64,000 nucleotides of DNA from Hermatobates lingyangjiaoensis (lineage: Eukaryota > Arthropoda > Insecta > Hemiptera > Hermatobatidae), in contig JAPFBL010000169.1 of assembly GCA_026182355.1 (NCBI GenBank), forward strand, positions 124,001 through 188,000, in the 5' to 3' direction. Below, piece by piece: positions 33,010 through 43,894 of the stretch. Position 1 is the stretch's first letter. Every line of letters starts with the position of its first letter. The notes under the pieces were generated by a model. That model was not told where the DNA came from. It made no database searches and saw only the letters and a list, made by a program, of their open reading frames with translations. Both the position numbers and the translations under genes were made by a program.

Positions 33010-33814
33010 GTTAGCCATAATTATTTCCTTTCATCTAAATAATAAATACTATCTAAATAATAATACAACTACTACAATACTAATCATACTATTGAAATTT
33101 CTTATAGTTTATTTCGTTTGATTTATGCAAAATGTATATAGAATCATAAAGTAAAATGACGGAAACAAACTTATCATATGGATCATTTCTTGGCTTTCGT
33201 TAAATAGGAAATAAAAGAATCCTTTTAAAGGATGGGATTTTGGATTTTCATAATATCATAACTTGTATTCCATATGATCTTTATTTAGGTTTGTTTATTT
33301 TTGGAGGGGCCGCATAAAACCTAATACGATGTTCTTACGATCGGGACAGCCCATGATCCAGATTGTAAAATTTAAATTGCAATCTAGAAGGAAAAAGATA
33401 TAAATATAATTATAAGTATAAAAACAATAAATCAACTAAATTCAATCCTATAGGATTAACTTTTCAAAAAGCCACCCCTCAAAATCAAAAAAACTCCCTA
33501 ATATAATTTTTTGTCTTTAATTATATTTAAAAATATATAATAAAATCTAAAAATATTATGTTTAAGCTTCAAGCTTGTTTAAGCATTCTTTTTAAAAGGC
33601 TAGACAAACTGAAACATTTCATGTTACTCAAGCCAATCTGTCGCACTGCACTATTTACTCATTACGGGGAGAAGTCAAAGAGAGACGCTTCACGTAACCT
33701 TGTTATTTATAAAAAAAAACACTCCTTACTTTAACATGTTAATTCTATATTTTCTTATTTTTTTCATTTTTTTAGTATTCTATATAAAATTATAATTTAT
33801 TCTTTTTACTCATT

Positions 33815-33815
<1 letters not shown>
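33010..33815. other. No feature recognised
   Basis: AT-rich, no coding or repeat signature. Confidence 0.4.

Positions 33816-33817
<2 letters not shown>

Positions 33818-33874
<57 letters not shown>
33818..33874. repeat. (TA)n microsatellite
   Basis: Pure TA of about 55 bp at the left end of the following ribozyme palindrome. A matching block lies at 34200-34244 at its right end. Confidence 0.95.
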
Positions 33875-33876
<2 letters not shown>

Positions 33877-33877
33877 G

Positions 33878-34196
33878 TACGTTTCACGATGAATCACAAA
33901 CACAGAATTAAGGAACAAACAGACTTACTGTCTCTAATTTTCGGTTGAACTGTCATCAGGACAGTTGAGATAGGAACACTAAGCGCACTTGTGAAGCGAC
34001 GGCTGGAGACCCAACGACGCGACGGAGGTCTCTTACACTCTTACCGTCGCTTCACAAGTGCGCCTGGTGTCCCTATCTCAACTCTCCTGATGACGGTTCA
34101 ACCAAAAATTAGAGACAATAAGTCTGTTTGTTCCTTAGTTCTGTGTTTGTGATTCATTGTGAAACGTTTGTTGTCCTTTTGGATCGTTTTCCTGTT

Positions 34197-34200
<4 letters not shown>
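33878..34200. ncRNA. AATT-type hammerhead palindrome
   Basis: Minus core 33931-33964 (CTGATGA-C, GTT/AAC, GAAAATTAGAGA, intact G12) and plus core 34083-34115 (CTGATGA-C, GGTT/AACC, AAAAATTA, G12 changed to A). Arms extend through GCGCTTAGTGTCCCTATCTC words. The right tail ends TTTTGGATCGTTTTCCTG before (TA)n. Confidence 0.7.
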
Positions 34201-34248
<48 letters not shown>

Positions 34249-34619
34249 ACTAGATATTTATTTTTTTCATCTAGAGTAGTCTAAAGAAAACACACGAATC
34301 TTTTGATAGGCCTGATATTTTTTCTTTTATTTAGGACAGCGATACTTAATGAATCAGTGGCATCGTTTATTATATCTACAGTTATAGACCTTTACCTTTC
34401 AGTGCTGTACTTGTCTCACAAGTTGAGCTCATTTGTTATTTGGTAGCAACTGTTTAGTTATATATGATGGCTATTATTAGCTTGAGTTTACATAAGAAGC
34501 CATAAAATTTTGCTTTTTTTAAATTGATAACAGTTTGGTATTATAGACAAGTAAGGCTATGATCGATAGCTTTGTCTTCCGCAAGGGACGGTGTCTACAA
34601 AATTTTACACCCCTAAATC

Positions 34620-34755
34620 TAAGTCAATGACCAAGATTAGCCAAAAATAGTCAAAATTAACAAAGAATGGCCAAGATTAACAAAAATAACCAATATTAAT
34701 AAAAACAGTTAAGAATGGCTAAGATTAACAGAAATAGCCAAGATTGGTACTACCT
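34620..34755. repeat. Imperfect short tandem repeat
   Basis: AAGATTAACAAAAATAGCC-like units of about 17-35 bp repeat six to seven times with substitutions. Confidence 0.6.
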
Positions 34756-34759
34756 GTTC

Positions 34760-35730
34760 CATTAGACTTCAACAACGAAGGATATCACCTCAAAACCTTA
34801 AATTTGGAGATTGACTGAAAGAGAACTTCAAAATCAGTCTTGGGACTGATTTCGAGTGGGCATCTTATATCACAGACTTTATCTCCATTTGGCAACAGAG
34901 TGTTCAACCAGGACCAATAACGAACGCATGAAAGCGATCAGAAGATCAGGATCATGAGTTGTTCCTGTAGCAAGAATATCGTAGTTGGTTTCATCCTGCC
35001 CATCCAAAAATGAACCAACCGAAATAAAGATCAAATCGAATACAAGATATGATATTAATATCAAAATCTAAAATCTCAACTATTAATGATTTATTATATT
35101 TTTCCAAAAAAAAAGGGAGACATCTAGAAATATTGCTTTCATGAAGTAAGAAGAGACGTGAAAAACAAAAACTCTGATCTCGTACAGTTGTTTGCAACCA
35201 CTTTGAATTAGCCGGAGCTGTGCTCGTTTTAAAAAAAGTTAATACGGTGGAATCCTTTTGAAATCACATTCCACGAGGCAAAAAAAAAAACAATTATATT
35301 TGATTGACTTAGCTTTCAAGATTATTCTGCTTTGTACAAAAAAACATTTTTATATTGATATAATGTAAAAGCAATGAAATATGTTACCCAAAAACGAAAG
35401 CAAAAAAGATATTGTGCATTAAAAATTAATATACTTCTTTATACATATATATTGTTAAATAATTCTCCATATTTGGCTTGCATTTGCTTTCTACATAATT
35501 TCTCCTGTTAACAAAATTCTTCGTCGTCTCTCCATTATAGCCTATCTCCTATATTCCTAGTCGACAGGTTTTTAAAGTACCACATTCATCATCAGGACAA
35601 TAATGACTATTGACAATAACTTTGAAAATTCAAAATGTTATGTAGAAAGCAGATATAAGACAAATATGGGGCATTATTTAACAATATATGTTTAAATGAA
35701 GGACTGCTTCCAACTTTCACTAATATATAT
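34760..35730. other. No feature recognised
   Basis: No supportable coding region. The minus frames at 34879-35197 overlap each other in different frames and match no family I know. Confidence 0.4.
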
Positions 35731-35734
35731 ATAT

Positions 35735-36020
35735 ATAATTTCAAAACGAAGGAAACACACAGAAAGACATAAACATAACTCACATCGATATTTCGACCAT
35801 CGTCGTCATCAGGAGGCGTGAAGAGCGAAGAGTCCCGCAGGAAGGCAGGGCGGTGACTCACCGCCTCAAGGCACCCACTCGGTGAGTCACCGCCCTGCCT
35901 TCCTGCGGGACTCTTCGCTATTCACATCTCCTGATGACGACGATGGTCGAAATATCAATGTGAGTTATGTCTGTGTCTTTCTGTGTGTTTCCTTCGTTTT
36001 GAATTTATTTTATTTAAAAA
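35735..36020. ncRNA. ATAT-type hammerhead palindrome, both cores intact
   Basis: Minus ribozyme 35778-35823 and plus ribozyme 35921-35964. Core CTGATGA plus C, stem II GAC/GTC with GATG loop, GAA, ATAT, C. On the minus copy stem I is TC/GA, then a small internal loop, then TTCAC/GTGAG: the interrupted stem I typical of natural type I hammerheads. The arms meet at a 40-bp palindromic centre (GGTGAGTCACC-like). The right tail ends TTTCCTTCGTTTTG. Confidence 0.75.
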
Positions 36021-36049
36021 AGTCCGTTGGACCGTTTCTTTTAATTATT

Positions 36050-36350
36050 TTATTTCTTTTAAGGAAACACACTTACAGACTCAAATTTTCGGTTAATCCG
36101 TCTTCAGGAGAAAAGAGAAAGGGAGACCAAGCACGTTGTAGACGCAACGGCAAGTACCACAAGTAACCAAATAACCAACAAGTAACCAAGTTACTTGCCG
36201 TTGCGTCTACAAAGTGCTTGGTCTCCCTTTCTCTTTTCTCCTGAAGACGAATTACCCAAAAATTTGAGTCTGTAAGTGTATTTCCTTACTCTCTGTGTTA
36301 CTCTTCTTGAATTTTGAACTCGTATTGTGTCCAGTTTGGATCGTGTTTCG
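36050..36350. ncRNA. AATTT-type hammerhead palindrome
   Basis: Minus ribozyme 36078-36110: CTC stem I, CTGAAGA, C, short stem GG/CC with ATTAA loop, GAA, AATT, T, GAG. Plus arm 36238-36270 has CCAAAAATTTGAGTC, with G12 lost. The centre repeats AAGTAACCAA. A half unit of the same family is at 59850-60060. Confidence 0.65.
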
Positions 36351-36384
36351 TTTAATTAAGTGATAGATATATATAACAGCTAAA

Positions 36385-36485
36385 AAGAAGATATCACACA
36401 GATAGACACAGGAATAACTCACTTTATATTTCAAACATCGACGTCATCAGGAGGCGAAGAGTCTCATAGGAAGGCAGAGCGGCGA
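36385..36485 (-). ncRNA. ATAT-type hammerhead half unit
   Basis: Minus strand: CTGATGACGTCGATGTTTG, AAATATAAAGTGAGTTATTC. The box is intact; stem II and GAA are altered. (TA)n follows. Confidence 0.5.
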
Positions 36486-36499
36486 CTATATATATATTG

Positions 36500-37480
36500 T
36501 TTAATATAATATATAAGGGATAAATAATTTAAAATATTATAGCAGGACTAATATTTAATCACTTAAAAGAAATAATTACATATAAAAATCTGATGTGGAT
36601 ACACTCAACTTTACTATAAGTAAATATAAATCAAACTCATTAACAATAAATTCTATTGATTGATTTACTTTAATGTGTTATTGCATTTGGAATTATAATG
36701 AATGTGGTATTTTAATGAGAATACAATAACAGGTGTAACCAGTAAATACTGGTGAAGCTGAATATTTGTTCTTTTAATGTAAGCTATGTTCTTTGTTCTT
36801 CTGTGAGATTTAATTAATTAATGATTAATTAAAAAATGAGATGATAAATAATCCTGATTTTTTTATTCATCTTATAGCTATTGCATATTAAGCTAACACG
36901 TATTATGAAAATGAATAGAATCACAGTCGGGTGGGTTAAAATGTGTAGCAGATTTGAAATAAAGTTCCATGAAATATCTTTTCCAGGACTGATTATTGGA
37001 CCAGCAATAAGGGTATCATAGCATACCCTAGGTGCCTGTCAGATGTCATAACGACAGTCGCATAGTGTGACTCCCAGAGTGTTTTATTTTTCTTTGATGC
37101 ACATCCACTGATCCACGCGGAGACAGTCATAATTAAAATTGGCTTCATGGAAATCACAAAACGTGTAGATATGTCAGAATTTCAAAATTATATTTCCCTC
37201 AGTGTTATATAATAACAGGGTTATATTTAGTAACGAATTACTATAATTCGTAATATTTAACAAAAAAAAAAGTAGATATTTTACGCTCATCTAAAAATCG
37301 AGAATACTTCTACAAGTGACCTGGTTCAAACAATATAAAGTTAATAATGAAATATAACTAATGAAATAAAATAAATTACATGAACTAACATGTAGTACGC
37401 TGACGTTTATAGAACTGTATTCCCTTGAACAGTTTTCCATAATGTTATACTTGATTCTTAACAATATTTTAAAAATTTTA
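36500..37480. other. No feature recognised
   Basis: AT-rich DNA without gene or repeat signature. Confidence 0.4.
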
Positions 37481-37487
37481 GAATTTT

Positions 37488-37605
37488 GATGGGGAATTTT
37501 AAAAATTATATCTCTACACAAAAAAAGGTTTTATTTCAAAAGAGTATCAACACGTTTCGAAAACTTAGTGTTTTTCTTCAGGTTTATATATAAAAAGTAC
37601 ACATG
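37488..37605 (-). ncRNA. Diverged ACGCGT/ACGT-like hammerhead relic
   Basis: Minus strand: AACCTGAAGA, AAAACACTAAGTTTTC, GAAACGTGTTG, then TTGTGTAGAGATATAATT. Box, stem and GAA are recognisable; stem III ACGT is followed by GT. A sister copy is at 43355-43450. Confidence 0.45.
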
Positions 37606-37609
37606 TATA

Positions 37610-38500
37610 CGTTTTAAGAATATACGAGTGTATTATTTGAAATTGAACAATATATGAATGTTTGATTTTTTTAAGATAGAAAATAGTATGAAAATTGACC
37701 TAATTAATCCTGAACCGTAATAAAAAATGACAACGTACTGAAACTTCAAGCAATTTATAAGTAACAGAGATTTTTACTTATCTGGACCGTTGAGAGTATT
37801 ATCTCAACAGGGACCTAGGAAGGACTGAGGGTGTCAAGGAGTGTTGGTAGGTCCACATAAAACCCTATTTTCCGAGGAGACGTAATTTTAGAAATTCCCC
37901 ATCATGACCATATACCACACTATAGAGATCCCAAAAGGGATGAATTTTAGAATTATTTTGTAAGTAGCAGCGTTTTTAAGAATGTGTGTTGATTTGTTTA
38001 GTTTTTTTTTTTTTTCTAACTTCTTTTAGAGTATTAAAGATAGACTCCCATAATCTATTCTACTGATCGCTTTGCTCTAATTGTTCCATATGTACCTTCA
38101 ACACATTATAGAAGCTGCTGCCAAGTTCCCTATTATATTGAGGACTTTCATTATAACTAACTTGTTATATGTTTCTTGATGTATCATGTCTGTGTTCTTT
38201 GTAAACATTTCCCTGGTGAGTCTAGTTTTCTCAGTATGTATATTATGGTCTTTAGGTCTACCACTTGCTATATGCATGCTGACGTGCCTAGTTATGTAGT
38301 TGTTTTGCCAACGTACCCAGATTTTAGAGATTCACAGCTCCCTATCATGTAGTATTCCTATACGGTACATTGTTTTACTGCAGTAAAACTTTTGATTGCC
38401 TATTGGTTTTGGTAATTAAATTTATTGTGGAAAAACTCATATAGTAATGCTAGCTTTAAATTCATCTTAGGGGTTTTTACATGGTTGCTTATTTGTTTTC
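37610..38500. other. No feature recognised
   Basis: No supportable gene. It ends at (TA)n, 38507-38543. Confidence 0.4.
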
Positions 38501-38511
38501 TACTCTATTAT

Positions 38512-38542
<31 letters not shown>

Positions 38543-38659
38543 GTATAAAAACAAAACTTGAAATGGTCCAACAGGACTATTAGTTCACACAGGAAAGAGA
38601 AAACACAAATAAAGACACACACAAAAGACTCACAACGAATATATATATATATATATATA

Positions 38660-39045
38660 TAGTTCAATGTACATAAAGAAACGTAGACAAATTAAAAACA
38701 CACACTTACAGTCTCTAATTTTTGGTTGAACCGTCTTCAGGAGAGATAAGAAAGGGAAACCAAGCGCACTGGTACAGAGACATAGGAATTCCTATTTTAA
38801 TTTAATTTAATCTTAAATTGATTCTTGTCTACCTTTATCTCTGTGACCGGGCGCGTATGTGGCAACATTGTTGGTCTCCAACCGTCTCTGTACCAGTGCG
38901 CTTGGTTTCCCTTTCTTATCTCTCCTGAAGACGGTTCAACCAAAAATTAGAGACTGTAAGCGTGTATTTTTAATTTTTCTACGTTTTTTTATGTACATTG
39001 AACTGTATTTGTCCATTTCGGATCGTATTTTCATCAAAAAAGTGT
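38660..39045. ncRNA. AATT-type hammerhead palindrome
   Basis: Minus core 38712-38745 and plus core 38921-38954 are exact complements: TCTC-CTGAAGA-C, GGTT/AACC-type stem, then AAAAATTAGAGA. G12 is A in both. Arms run to GCGCACTGGTACAGAGAC at a 90-bp non-palindromic centre. The right tail ends TTCGGATCGTATTTTC before (TA)n 39044-39070. Confidence 0.7.
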
Positions 39046-39099
39046 ATATATATATATATATATATATATTGATAAAAATATTGACTGTAAAGTAAAAAC

Positions 39100-39240
39100 A
39101 GAATAAAATGTTATCAGGAGACTCGACCAGTTTTTCAGGTTTAAATTTAATTTTCATTGCCAACGTTTTGGTTTCAAAACAATGAGAGTTTAATTTGAAC
39201 ATGTAGAACTGATAAAATTTTGATAAAATTTTATTTTGTG
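39100..39240. repeat. Inverted pair, GTTGGCAATGAG family
   Basis: AATTTTCATTGCCAACGTTT and ACAATGAGAGTTTAATTT face each other. Same family as 20600-20800. Confidence 0.45.
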
Positions 39241-39257
39241 TATATAATATATATTAT

Positions 39258-39455
39258 ATGATCAAACCACAATAAGAAATGGGAAAACAAGACTAAGATC
39301 TTTCAAACGCACAAGCGGTCTACGTCAAAGTCAAAAACCCAACTGACTGTAAATCAACTGACTGTCAGTTGGGTTTTTGACTCTGACGAAGACCGCTTGT
39401 TACGGTTGAAAGATCTTAGTCTTGTTTTCCCATTTCTTATTGTGGTTTCATATAT
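39258..39455. ncRNA. AGATCT-type hammerhead palindrome, plus core intact
   Basis: Plus ribozyme 39379-39421: GACT/AGTC, CTGACGA plus A, GACCG/CGGTT, GAA, AGATCT, T. The minus arm 39291-39333 is mutated (CAAACGCACAAGCG). The centre AACTGACTGTAAATCAACTG carries a small duplication. Confidence 0.75.
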
Positions 39456-39786
39456 ATATTATATATATATATAAATTATGTTACTACTTATGCCTATTTT
39501 AATTTGATACCTTTTCTCAGGTATCAAAGAAATTCAGTCTCTCAATCTTTCTCACATAAGTTCTCCATGTTTGTGGAACAATATAGATTAATTCGCCAAA
39601 ATTTGTGTTCTCATATTCTGATATATTTTTGTTTTTGCTGACCATTTCCAAGGATTATTTAAACCATAATTGCAGTTACAAACATAAACCAAAAGCTAAC
39701 AACATTCATAAGTGAACTCTAAAAGTAAAATTTAAACGTGTTAATTTTGTGAAAAGTTGTAAAAAGGTAGTTGGGCACAGTGCTCA

Positions 39787-39788
<2 letters not shown>

Positions 39789-39833
<45 letters not shown>
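39789..39833. repeat. (TA)n microsatellite
   Basis: Pure TA of about 45 bp before the following ATAT-type unit. Confidence 0.95.
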
Positions 39834-39835
<2 letters not shown>

Positions 39836-39838
<3 letters not shown>

Positions 39839-40010
39839 TATTACAAAGGTAACCCGCAGATAAACAAAGGTATAACTCACTTCTATATTTCAACGATTGT
39901 CGTCATCAGGGGGTGAAGAGTCCATAACAACGACGATCATTGAAATATATGAGTGAGTTATGCCTGTGTATCTGTGTGTTACTTCCATTTTAACTTCTAT
40001 TTATTAAAAA
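39836..40010. ncRNA. ATAT-type hammerhead palindrome, short
   Basis: The minus core 39875-39918 keeps CTGATGA-C and the GAC stem; GAA has become GAA-ATAT with a mutated flank. The plus arm has lost the box (resumes at AACGACGATCATTGAAATAT). Confidence 0.55.
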
Positions 40011-40094
40011 TCTGACTGAACCGTTTTATTTCATTGTCATATATTTATATATATAGTACATATAGTATATATATATATATATATATATAGTATA

Positions 40095-40213
40095 TCAGTT
40101 GGGTTTTTGACTCTGACGAAGACCGCTTGTTACAGTTGAAAGATCTTAGTCTTCTTTTTCCATTTCTTATTGTAGTTTGATCATTGATTGTTACTTCACG
40201 TGTTTATGTGAAA

Positions 40214-40220
<7 letters not shown>
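40095..40220 (+). ncRNA. AGATCT-type hammerhead, single plus arm
   Basis: Ribozyme 40109-40151 with one stem II mismatch (CAGTT for CGGTT). The tail TTGATTGTTACTTCACGTG runs to (TA)n at 40218. There is no minus arm: left of CAGTTGGG is (TA)n. Confidence 0.7.
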
Positions 40221-40245
<25 letters not shown>

Positions 40246-40889
40246 TTAATCATGAATCGAAAAGCCTTTAACATTTCAAGTAATTCATGTTGACTACAGA
40301 TTTGTTTAACTATTATCTGAACAGTAATAAAAAAAAAGATTAAAGGAACTTTAGAGAGTTAATATACTTTTTGTAATATATTTATAAGATATATTAGAAA
40401 CATATTTTAAAAAGTAAAAAGATTTTATTGATATTTATTTATACCTTTGATCTGACTTTAGGTAAGTATATAATCCTTTTCTTAAGAGTTCACTTTAAGA
40501 TGTTGCCACCCAGAAAGGAGTTCACTCAGAAATAAGATAAGAAGTTGAAAGGGGACGTAATCATTTTGCTTTATGAAATATTTATCTATAGAAGACACAG
40601 TTTTGAAGATTTACAAATAACAAAAGCCTGAGACAACTGCTGGCTTATCAACTACTTCTCCTGACCTCCCAATATTACATCAAATAATCAATTCATCGTT
40701 CTATGAAAGAACAGTATTACAATTACTATAACAATTACTGAAAACTAAAAAATAAGAATATACATTAAACTCATGATTGAACCTTCACTATGTTCACTAT
40801 AACCATAACCTTCACCTCATCAGAGGTTTTTTTACACTGCTTTTAATTACACTGCCGTCACTCAAATTGCCTAATTCCTCTTATAGATT

Positions 40890-41165
40890 TCTGATTCTAG
40901 TCATGTGTGTAATTTTAAAATTCTTGCAAAGGAAGTGGCTTGATCGTTTAGGTCCGGCTTCTTATCCTTTATACACAGAGCTTCTATTATGTGTAGCTTC
41001 CTATGGTCATTTTCTTGTTATAACACTTCAATATTTTCTGTTAATGTTTTGCGGTTTAATTTGATATTATGGATGTTTGAGGTGTGGAGTTTAGGTGCTC
41101 CAGTAGCTAGATGCATCGTAAGTCGGCGTATACATTCGTCGTAGAACCAATGCAGCTGGAATTGA
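40890..41165 (-). pseudogene. PLE GIY-YIG endonuclease fragment 1
   Basis: The minus strand reads RRLTMHLATGAPKLHTSNIH, NIKLNRKTLTENIEVL, frameshift, HRKLHIIEALCIKDKKPDLN, DQATS. This aligns with the fragments at 42063 and 49099 (RRLTxHLxxGAPKxHxxxxHxxxLTRxxL...LxIxEALxIKDxxPxLNxQ). The YIGMT start is replaced by FQLHWFYDE-like sequence. At least one frameshift. The glutamate of IIEAL, a likely catalytic residue in GIY-YIG nucleases, is kept. Confidence 0.7.
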
Positions 41166-41261
41166 TATCCTCCTATAGTCTCCTATATATCTCCTATAGT
41201 TATAGTTTTTAACTTAGTGTTGTCTAAGCAAGGCATTTAATGAGACATATATATATATATA

Positions 41262-41412
41262 TATATTCAGAGGGTCTCCAACCGACTCTGAACCAGTGCG
41301 CTTGGTTTCCCTCTCTTATCTCTCCTGAAGACAGTTCAAGCCGAAAATTAGAGACTGTAAGTGTGTTCTTTCGATTTCTCTATGTTTCTTTGTCTATATT
41401 GAACTATATATA
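41262..41412 (+). ncRNA. AATT-type hammerhead, single plus arm
   Basis: Ribozyme 41321-41354: TCTC, CTGAAGA, extra C?/A register with stem AGTT-like, GAAAATTAGAGA with G12 present. The left edge is (TA)n, so the minus arm is absent or lost. The right tail ends TCTATATTGAAC before (TA)n. Confidence 0.65.
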
Positions 41413-41424
41413 TATTATATAATC

Positions 41425-41610
41425 AATGATCAAACCACAATAAGAAAATGGTAAAACAAGACTAAGGTCTTTCAACCGTAACAAGTGGTCTTCGTCTGTT
41501 ACGACGAGGACCACTTGTTACGGTTGAAAGATCTTAGCCCTCTTTTCCCATTTTCTTATTGTGGTTTGATCATTTATTGTTATTTCACGTGTTTATGTGA
41601 AATCTTTTAA
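41425..41610. ncRNA. AGATCT-type palindrome, boxes damaged
   Basis: Minus arm 41460-41496 and plus arm 41500-41557 meet at GTCTGTTACGACGAGG. GAAAGATCTTAG is kept in the plus arm but the box reads ACGACGA. Tails end in GTGTTTATGTGAAATCTTTT and its partial complement. Confidence 0.6.
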
Positions 41611-41629
41611 ATATATAATATATACGAAT

Positions 41630-41905
41630 GTTTTTCAATCTCGACCACATATATTTAACACTATTTTTCTTTCTTATTGAGGTTTGGTCTTGCTTTAATA
41701 ATGCAACACCTTTAAGACGACGTTTCGTCTATATTTGTAGACATCTTCAGCGTTTGGTATTTTTCTATTATGAGTAACTAACCACATAATAGAAAAATAC
41801 CAAACCCTGAAGATTCTACAAATACAGACGAAACGTCGGCTTAAAGATATTGAATTATTGAAGCTAGACCTTCAATAAGAAAGAAAAATAGTGGGAAAAT
41901 AGTGA
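41630..41905. ncRNA. ACGT-type hammerhead palindrome
   Basis: Minus ribozyme 41711-41755: CTGAAGA, T, stem GTCTA/TAGAC with CAAATA loop, GAA, ACGT, C. Plus arm 41793-41840 keeps CTGAAGA and GAAACGTCGGC but has a damaged stem II. Tails read GAAGCTAGACC...AAGAAAAATAGTG, also seen at 10393 and 56545. Confidence 0.7.
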
Positions 41906-41929
41906 TATATATATATATATATATATATA

Positions 41930-42029
41930 TAAGTCGCCGCTCTGCCTTCCTGCGGAACTCTTCGCCTTCTGAAATATAGAAGTGAGTTCTTCCTGTGTCT
42001 ATCTGTGTGTTATCTTCTTTTTAATTGGT

Positions 42030-42030
<1 letters not shown>
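41930..42030 (+). ncRNA. ATAT-type half unit, core deleted
   Basis: CTGCCTTCCTGCGG, then CTTCTGAAATATAGAAGTGA, TGTGTCTATCTGTGTGTTAT. The segment between the box and GAAATAT is deleted. Confidence 0.45.
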
Positions 42031-42062
<32 letters not shown>

Positions 42063-42064
<2 letters not shown>

Positions 42065-42362
42065 TATCGGTATGACAACAACGAAGCTGTCGAGGCGTCT
42101 AACCCTCCATCTCTCCACAGGAGCCCCTAAGGATCATGTTAAGAAAGAACACGGAGGTGCCCTCACTAGAAATATGCTAGTAGAGGGAACCTCTGTTTTG
42201 GCTGAGAATAGTGATCCAGGCAGGCTACAAATACTAGAGGCTTTATTAATCAAAGATTTGTGCCCCGCGCTGAACTCTCAAATCAGTGACATGTTCGTCA
42301 TCCCGAGTTCTAGGACCTTTGAACCTAAAATAAAATTTGTTTGGAACTCTCCCATGTTGTGA
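42063..42362 (+). pseudogene. PLE GIY-YIG endonuclease fragment 2
   Basis: Directly after (TA)n the frame reads YIGMTTTKLSRRLTLHLSTG, APKDHVKKEHGGALTRNMLV, LQILEALLIKDLCPALN, SQISDMFVIPSSRTF and stops at 42360. This is the C-terminal two thirds of a PLE GIY-YIG nuclease. The YIG, the arginines of LSRRL and the glutamate of ILEAL are intact. The GIY half and the linker are missing; TA repeats supply IYIYIYNI before YIG. A 3' untranslated stretch and then a PLE N-terminus follow (42587), so the unit joins an element end to an element start. Confidence 0.85.
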
Positions 42363-42586
42363 CCTATCGAAGGCGGGAAGTGCTGGGGTGATTCAACTGT
42401 TCAACGCGTGGGTGCGGGCATGTAGCGCTGCTTTGACAGTTAAACGCTGCCACTATTTAAACTGTGTTAATTTAGTTTGTTGTTAATTTTTGGTTTATGT
42501 TTTAATTGTTTCGTTTTATTGTTTACTGTTTACCTTTTGATTGCCAATGTGGCCTTTAGTTTTTTAACTCAGTTTGTGTTTGTGTA
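42363..42586 (+). other. PLE end-to-start spacer
   Basis: About 225 bp between the endonuclease stop and the next N-terminal frame: GC-richer for 80 bp (GAAGGCGGGAAGTGCTGGGG), then T-rich. No hammerhead core could be seen, unlike the equivalent spacer at 50075-50350. Confidence 0.5.
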
Positions 42587-42803
42587 ATGTCAAATATAGT
42601 TTGTTTCATTAGTTTTCTTCAAGATTGTTTTCCTATTCTTGTTATGGAATTAGGTAGATTAATTTTTGAGCTACCAGTGAATTACAAGAAAATAATAAGG
42701 CAAATAGAACATCTTTCTAAAAAGATTATTAATGCTGAAGCCGCTGTGCTTTTTAACAACACTTGTTTAAAAGAAGACTTGCTGCCAGTATACACCAATA
42801 TAT
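42587..42803 (+). pseudogene. PLE N-terminal fragment
   Basis: It reads MSNIVCFISFLQDCFPILVM, ELGRLIFELPVNYKKIIRQ, IEHLSKKIINAEAAVLFN, then CLKEDLLPVYTNIYIYI and passes into (TA)n. This is the longest uninterrupted N-terminal frame here, with an initiating methionine. The break at NIY is the same as in the fragments at 4693, 31240, 49690 and 50740. Confidence 0.8.
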
Positions 42804-42909
42804 ATATATATATATATATGGTCCTTATAGAACTATTATTATTATTAGCACGAGTATTTAATTATTTAGAATATATAGTAAATAAAAAAAGAGTGAAAAA
42901 GTAATATAG

Positions 42910-43350
42910 CAAATTTTGATTGCTTAAGTTGTTCATTTTATTTAAAATGCATGTCAATACAGTTTTGAACAGTTACTTTATACACGATAATATAAGAAAA
43001 CTCAGTATTCACCATTTTGTGCTTTTTCACAGCTTTCTCATTATTAGGCTCATTTAGCTTTTATAAATTCACATGCTACTTCAAAGCCATTGATTAAGTC
43101 TTTATAAATATTCAATGTAATGTTTTCTTCCAAATGTCCTTCTTTTTACTCTTTATCTTCAGCCCCTTCTTCGTTTATCATTATGAAAGGTTTTTTCGAG
43201 TCTGTTTCAATTAACTCTATGACATTGACGTCGTCTAAAAATGTAATGCTTTAATTATTTTTTTCAAGACATATGTTGAGATTAAATGTATTAGGCTGTC
43301 ACACTAGATGACAACATTCCAGTAATGAGACAAACATATTTCATATCGAG
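42910..43350. other. No feature recognised
   Basis: No gene or repeat signature seen. Confidence 0.4.
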
Positions 43351-43354
43351 GGGA

Positions 43355-43455
43355 TTTCAAAAATTACCTCTCCATACAAAAATAAAGTTTAATATGAAAA
43401 CTAACAAGGCGTTAGTTACGAACCCTTACTGTTGTTCTTCAAGTTTACCTCTGCA
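43355..43455 (-). repeat. Hammerhead relic like 37488-37605
   Basis: GGGGATTTCAAAAATTACCT, CTCCATACAAAAATAAAGTT and TTCTTCAAGTTTACCTC match that unit in order. The core is lost. Confidence 0.4.
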
Positions 43456-43611
43456 CTCTTTAGACTCACTCTAAACATATTACTTTAAGTTCCTGCTTTT
43501 CCCAAACTATTATCATTTCATCGTGTCTAATTTTTAACATATGACATACTACATTCTAATATTTGGATGTCTAATAACTAGTTTAACTTAGGTTTTGTTA
43601 AATATTTATAT

Positions 43612-43875
43612 ATATAACAAGATTTCACAATAAACAAATGGAATAAAAATCAACGTCTAAACCACAGTAAGAAATCAGAAAAATTACTTAAGATCTTTCA
43701 AGCAAAACAAATGGTCCCTTCAGTGTCTGGTAGGACTCTGAAGAAGTCTACTTGTTTTAGTTTAAAGAAAAATTTCCAATAAATTTTCTGATTTCTTATT
43801 TTGATTAGACACGTTGATATATATATATATAAATGATCAAACCACAATAAGAAATGGGAAAACAAGACTTATATA
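43612..43875. ncRNA. Diverged AGATCT-type palindrome
   Basis: Left arm TTCACAATAAACAAATGGAA...TAAGATCTTTCAAGCAAAAC; right arm GACTCTGAAGAAGTCTACTT, GTTTTAGTTTAAAGAAAAAT. CTGAAGA-A is kept, but stem II and GAA-AGATCT are lost on the plus side. A further fragment of a younger AGATCT arm is at 43834-43870. Confidence 0.5.
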
Positions 43876-43894
43876 TATATATATATATAAACTC

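Noticed and set aside
33818..34244. Origin or centromere-like TA tract
   Set aside because: The TA blocks occur at the ends of nearly every PLE unit and are better explained as insertion targets or junctions.
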